Shown: in pieces, positions 5,187 through 5,820 of the stretch
How the letters are laid out: each line of letters begins with the position of its first letter
Position numbering within the stretch: position 1 is the first letter of the stretch
NCBI GenBank assembly: GCA_038330365.1
Contig: JBBQNY010000183.1
Span: forward strand, 1-5,820
Direction: 5' to 3'
DNA: 5,820 nucleotides
Origin: JBBQNY01 sp038330365
Lineage (GTDB): Bacteria > Pseudomonadota > Gammaproteobacteria > Xanthomonadales > Ahniellaceae
Position numbers and translations under genes: made by a program
The notes under the pieces: model-generated
The model's database searches: none
Told to the model about the DNA's origin: nothing
Seen by the model: the letters and a program-made list of their open reading frames with translations, nothing else

Positions 5187-5820
5187 ATGCTTCTCGCTTC
5201 CTTGATCTTTTCCGCAGCAACGTCCTCGTTGCCACCCTCCGACGACTGGATCGTCGGCCAGGGAACGGGCATCTGCACTGCCACCGACGTCGATTTCTCG
5301 GACCGCGCCCATGGCCTGGCCTCCTGCGCGTTCAGCGATGCGATGACAACCAACGATGGCGGCCTGTCCTGGAATGTTTTCCCGACCGGGCTGCAGCAGA
5401 GCCTGCTCGTCGCCCACGCCGTCACGCCGAGCGAGCTTTATCTTGCCCGGCGCGGCCTGTATCGCAGCATCAACGGCGGAGCAAGCTGGAACGAAGTTGG
5501 CAACCTCAGCTCGAATGGCGGTAGCGTGTTTGACCTGTATTTCGAAGGCTCGCGAATCCTCGCCTTGCAGGGCGGCAACATCCGCTACAGCAACGATAGC
5601 GGTGCAAGCTGGCAGGTTGGCTTTGCCGCGCAGCAAGACGTCGTCCTCGACGAATTGCACTTCCCAAGTAGCCAAGTGGGTTATGCAAGCGGCGGTATCA
5701 CCACGGAGTTGGGCAGCATCGGCAGCGTGGTGCGGACGCAGGATGGCGGCGTTAGTTGGAATCTCCTCAGCTTTCCCTTTGGCCAGATCACGGCTGCGGA
5801 CTTCAGTGACGAGTCCCACG
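5187..5820 (+). CDS. Secreted Asp-box (BNR/Ycf48-like) beta-propeller protein, partial
   Basis: The reading frame is open for 211 codons and runs off the right edge, so the C-terminus is not seen. Four Asp-box motifs (S/T-x-D-x-G-x-x-W) are visible: TNDGGLSW (55-62), SINGGASW (94-101, Asp replaced by Asn), SNDSGASW (135-142) and TQDGGVSW (184-191), spaced 39-49 residues apart as in a beta-propeller. Between them lie family-typical strands such as DVDFSDRAHGLASC (34-47) and LHFPSSQVGYASG (157-169), as in Ycf48-like and sialidase-related WD40/YVTN/BNR proteins. No sialidase catalytic residues can be claimed. Residues 1-14 (MLLASLIFSAATSS) form a short hydrophobic signal lacking the usual positive charge. 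The start is firm: AGGAG lies 6 nt upstream, and an in-frame stop (5172-5174) excludes an earlier one. The protein is probably extracytoplasmic; its role is unknown. Confidence 0.88.
   Translation, partial: MLLASLIFSAATSSLPPSDDWIVGQGTGICTATDVDFSDRAHGLASCAFSDAMTTNDGGLSWNVFPTGLQQSLLVAHAVTPSELYLARRGLYRSINGGASWNEVGNLSSNGGSVFDLYFEGSRILALQGGNIRYSNDSGASWQVGFAAQQDVVLDELHFPSSQVGYASGGITTELGSIGSVVRTQDGGVSWNLLSFPFGQITAADFSDESH

Noticed and set aside
4560..5819. Long minus-strand open frame (about 419 codons) opposite the last two genes
   Set aside because: It lies antisense to two genes with signal peptides, repeat motifs and strong ribosome sites. Its translation shows no recognisable domain and is rich in Arg/Ala/Ser, as expected of a GC-rich shadow frame.
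1..5820. CRISPR array, tRNA or rRNA gene, or phage/defence system
   Set aside because: No regularly spaced repeats, no cloverleaf or rRNA-like stretch, and no nuclease, toxin-antitoxin or phage protein motifs were recognised on either strand.

Overview
The window is GC-rich, with GC-ending codons dominating its genes. It carries an OmpV/MipA-type outer-membrane protein and several Sec-exported proteins, so it comes from a Gram-negative proteobacterium. The IS30-family transposase, the FG-GAP protein ending in a 'GFE' tail, and the style of the gene neighbourhood recall gammaproteobacteria of the Xanthomonadales type. That placement is inference from memory, not a search result.

Layout. Positions 1 to about 343 hold the 5' part of an IS30-family insertion element: the transposase N-terminus on the minus strand, running off the left edge, plus its upstream flank. 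Positions 344-458 have no gene. A LysR-type regulator (459-1340, minus) is divergent from a class I SAM-dependent methyltransferase (1440-2138, plus). The 99-bp spacer between them holds short direct repeats and a candidate promoter for the regulator. A perfect 9-bp hairpin follows the methyltransferase. Four complete plus-strand genes and one partial one come next: a MipA/OmpV outer-membrane protein (start uncertain, stop 3226), a six-helix DUF2306 membrane protein (3272-3928), a small secreted single-PDZ protein (4004-4369), a small secreted FG-GAP-type repeat protein (4484-5005), and a secreted Asp-box/BNR (Ycf48-like) beta-propeller protein (from 5187, cut by the right edge).

How the genes relate. 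The regulator and methyltransferase form a classic divergent LysR/target pair. The right half is an envelope and secretion neighbourhood: outer-membrane barrel, inner-membrane protein, periplasmic PDZ protein and two exported propeller-type proteins, all on one strand with gaps of 45 to 181 bp. Only the MipA/DUF2306 pair is close enough to suggest co-transcription. The last two genes have strong ribosome-binding sites of their own.

No RNA gene, CRISPR array or defence system was seen. The points most worth a second look are the C-terminal LFLHGFE tail of the FG-GAP protein as a possible sorting tag, the pairing of two different propeller-repeat proteins, the uncertain start of the MipA/OmpV gene with its codon-usage shift, and the divergent control region.
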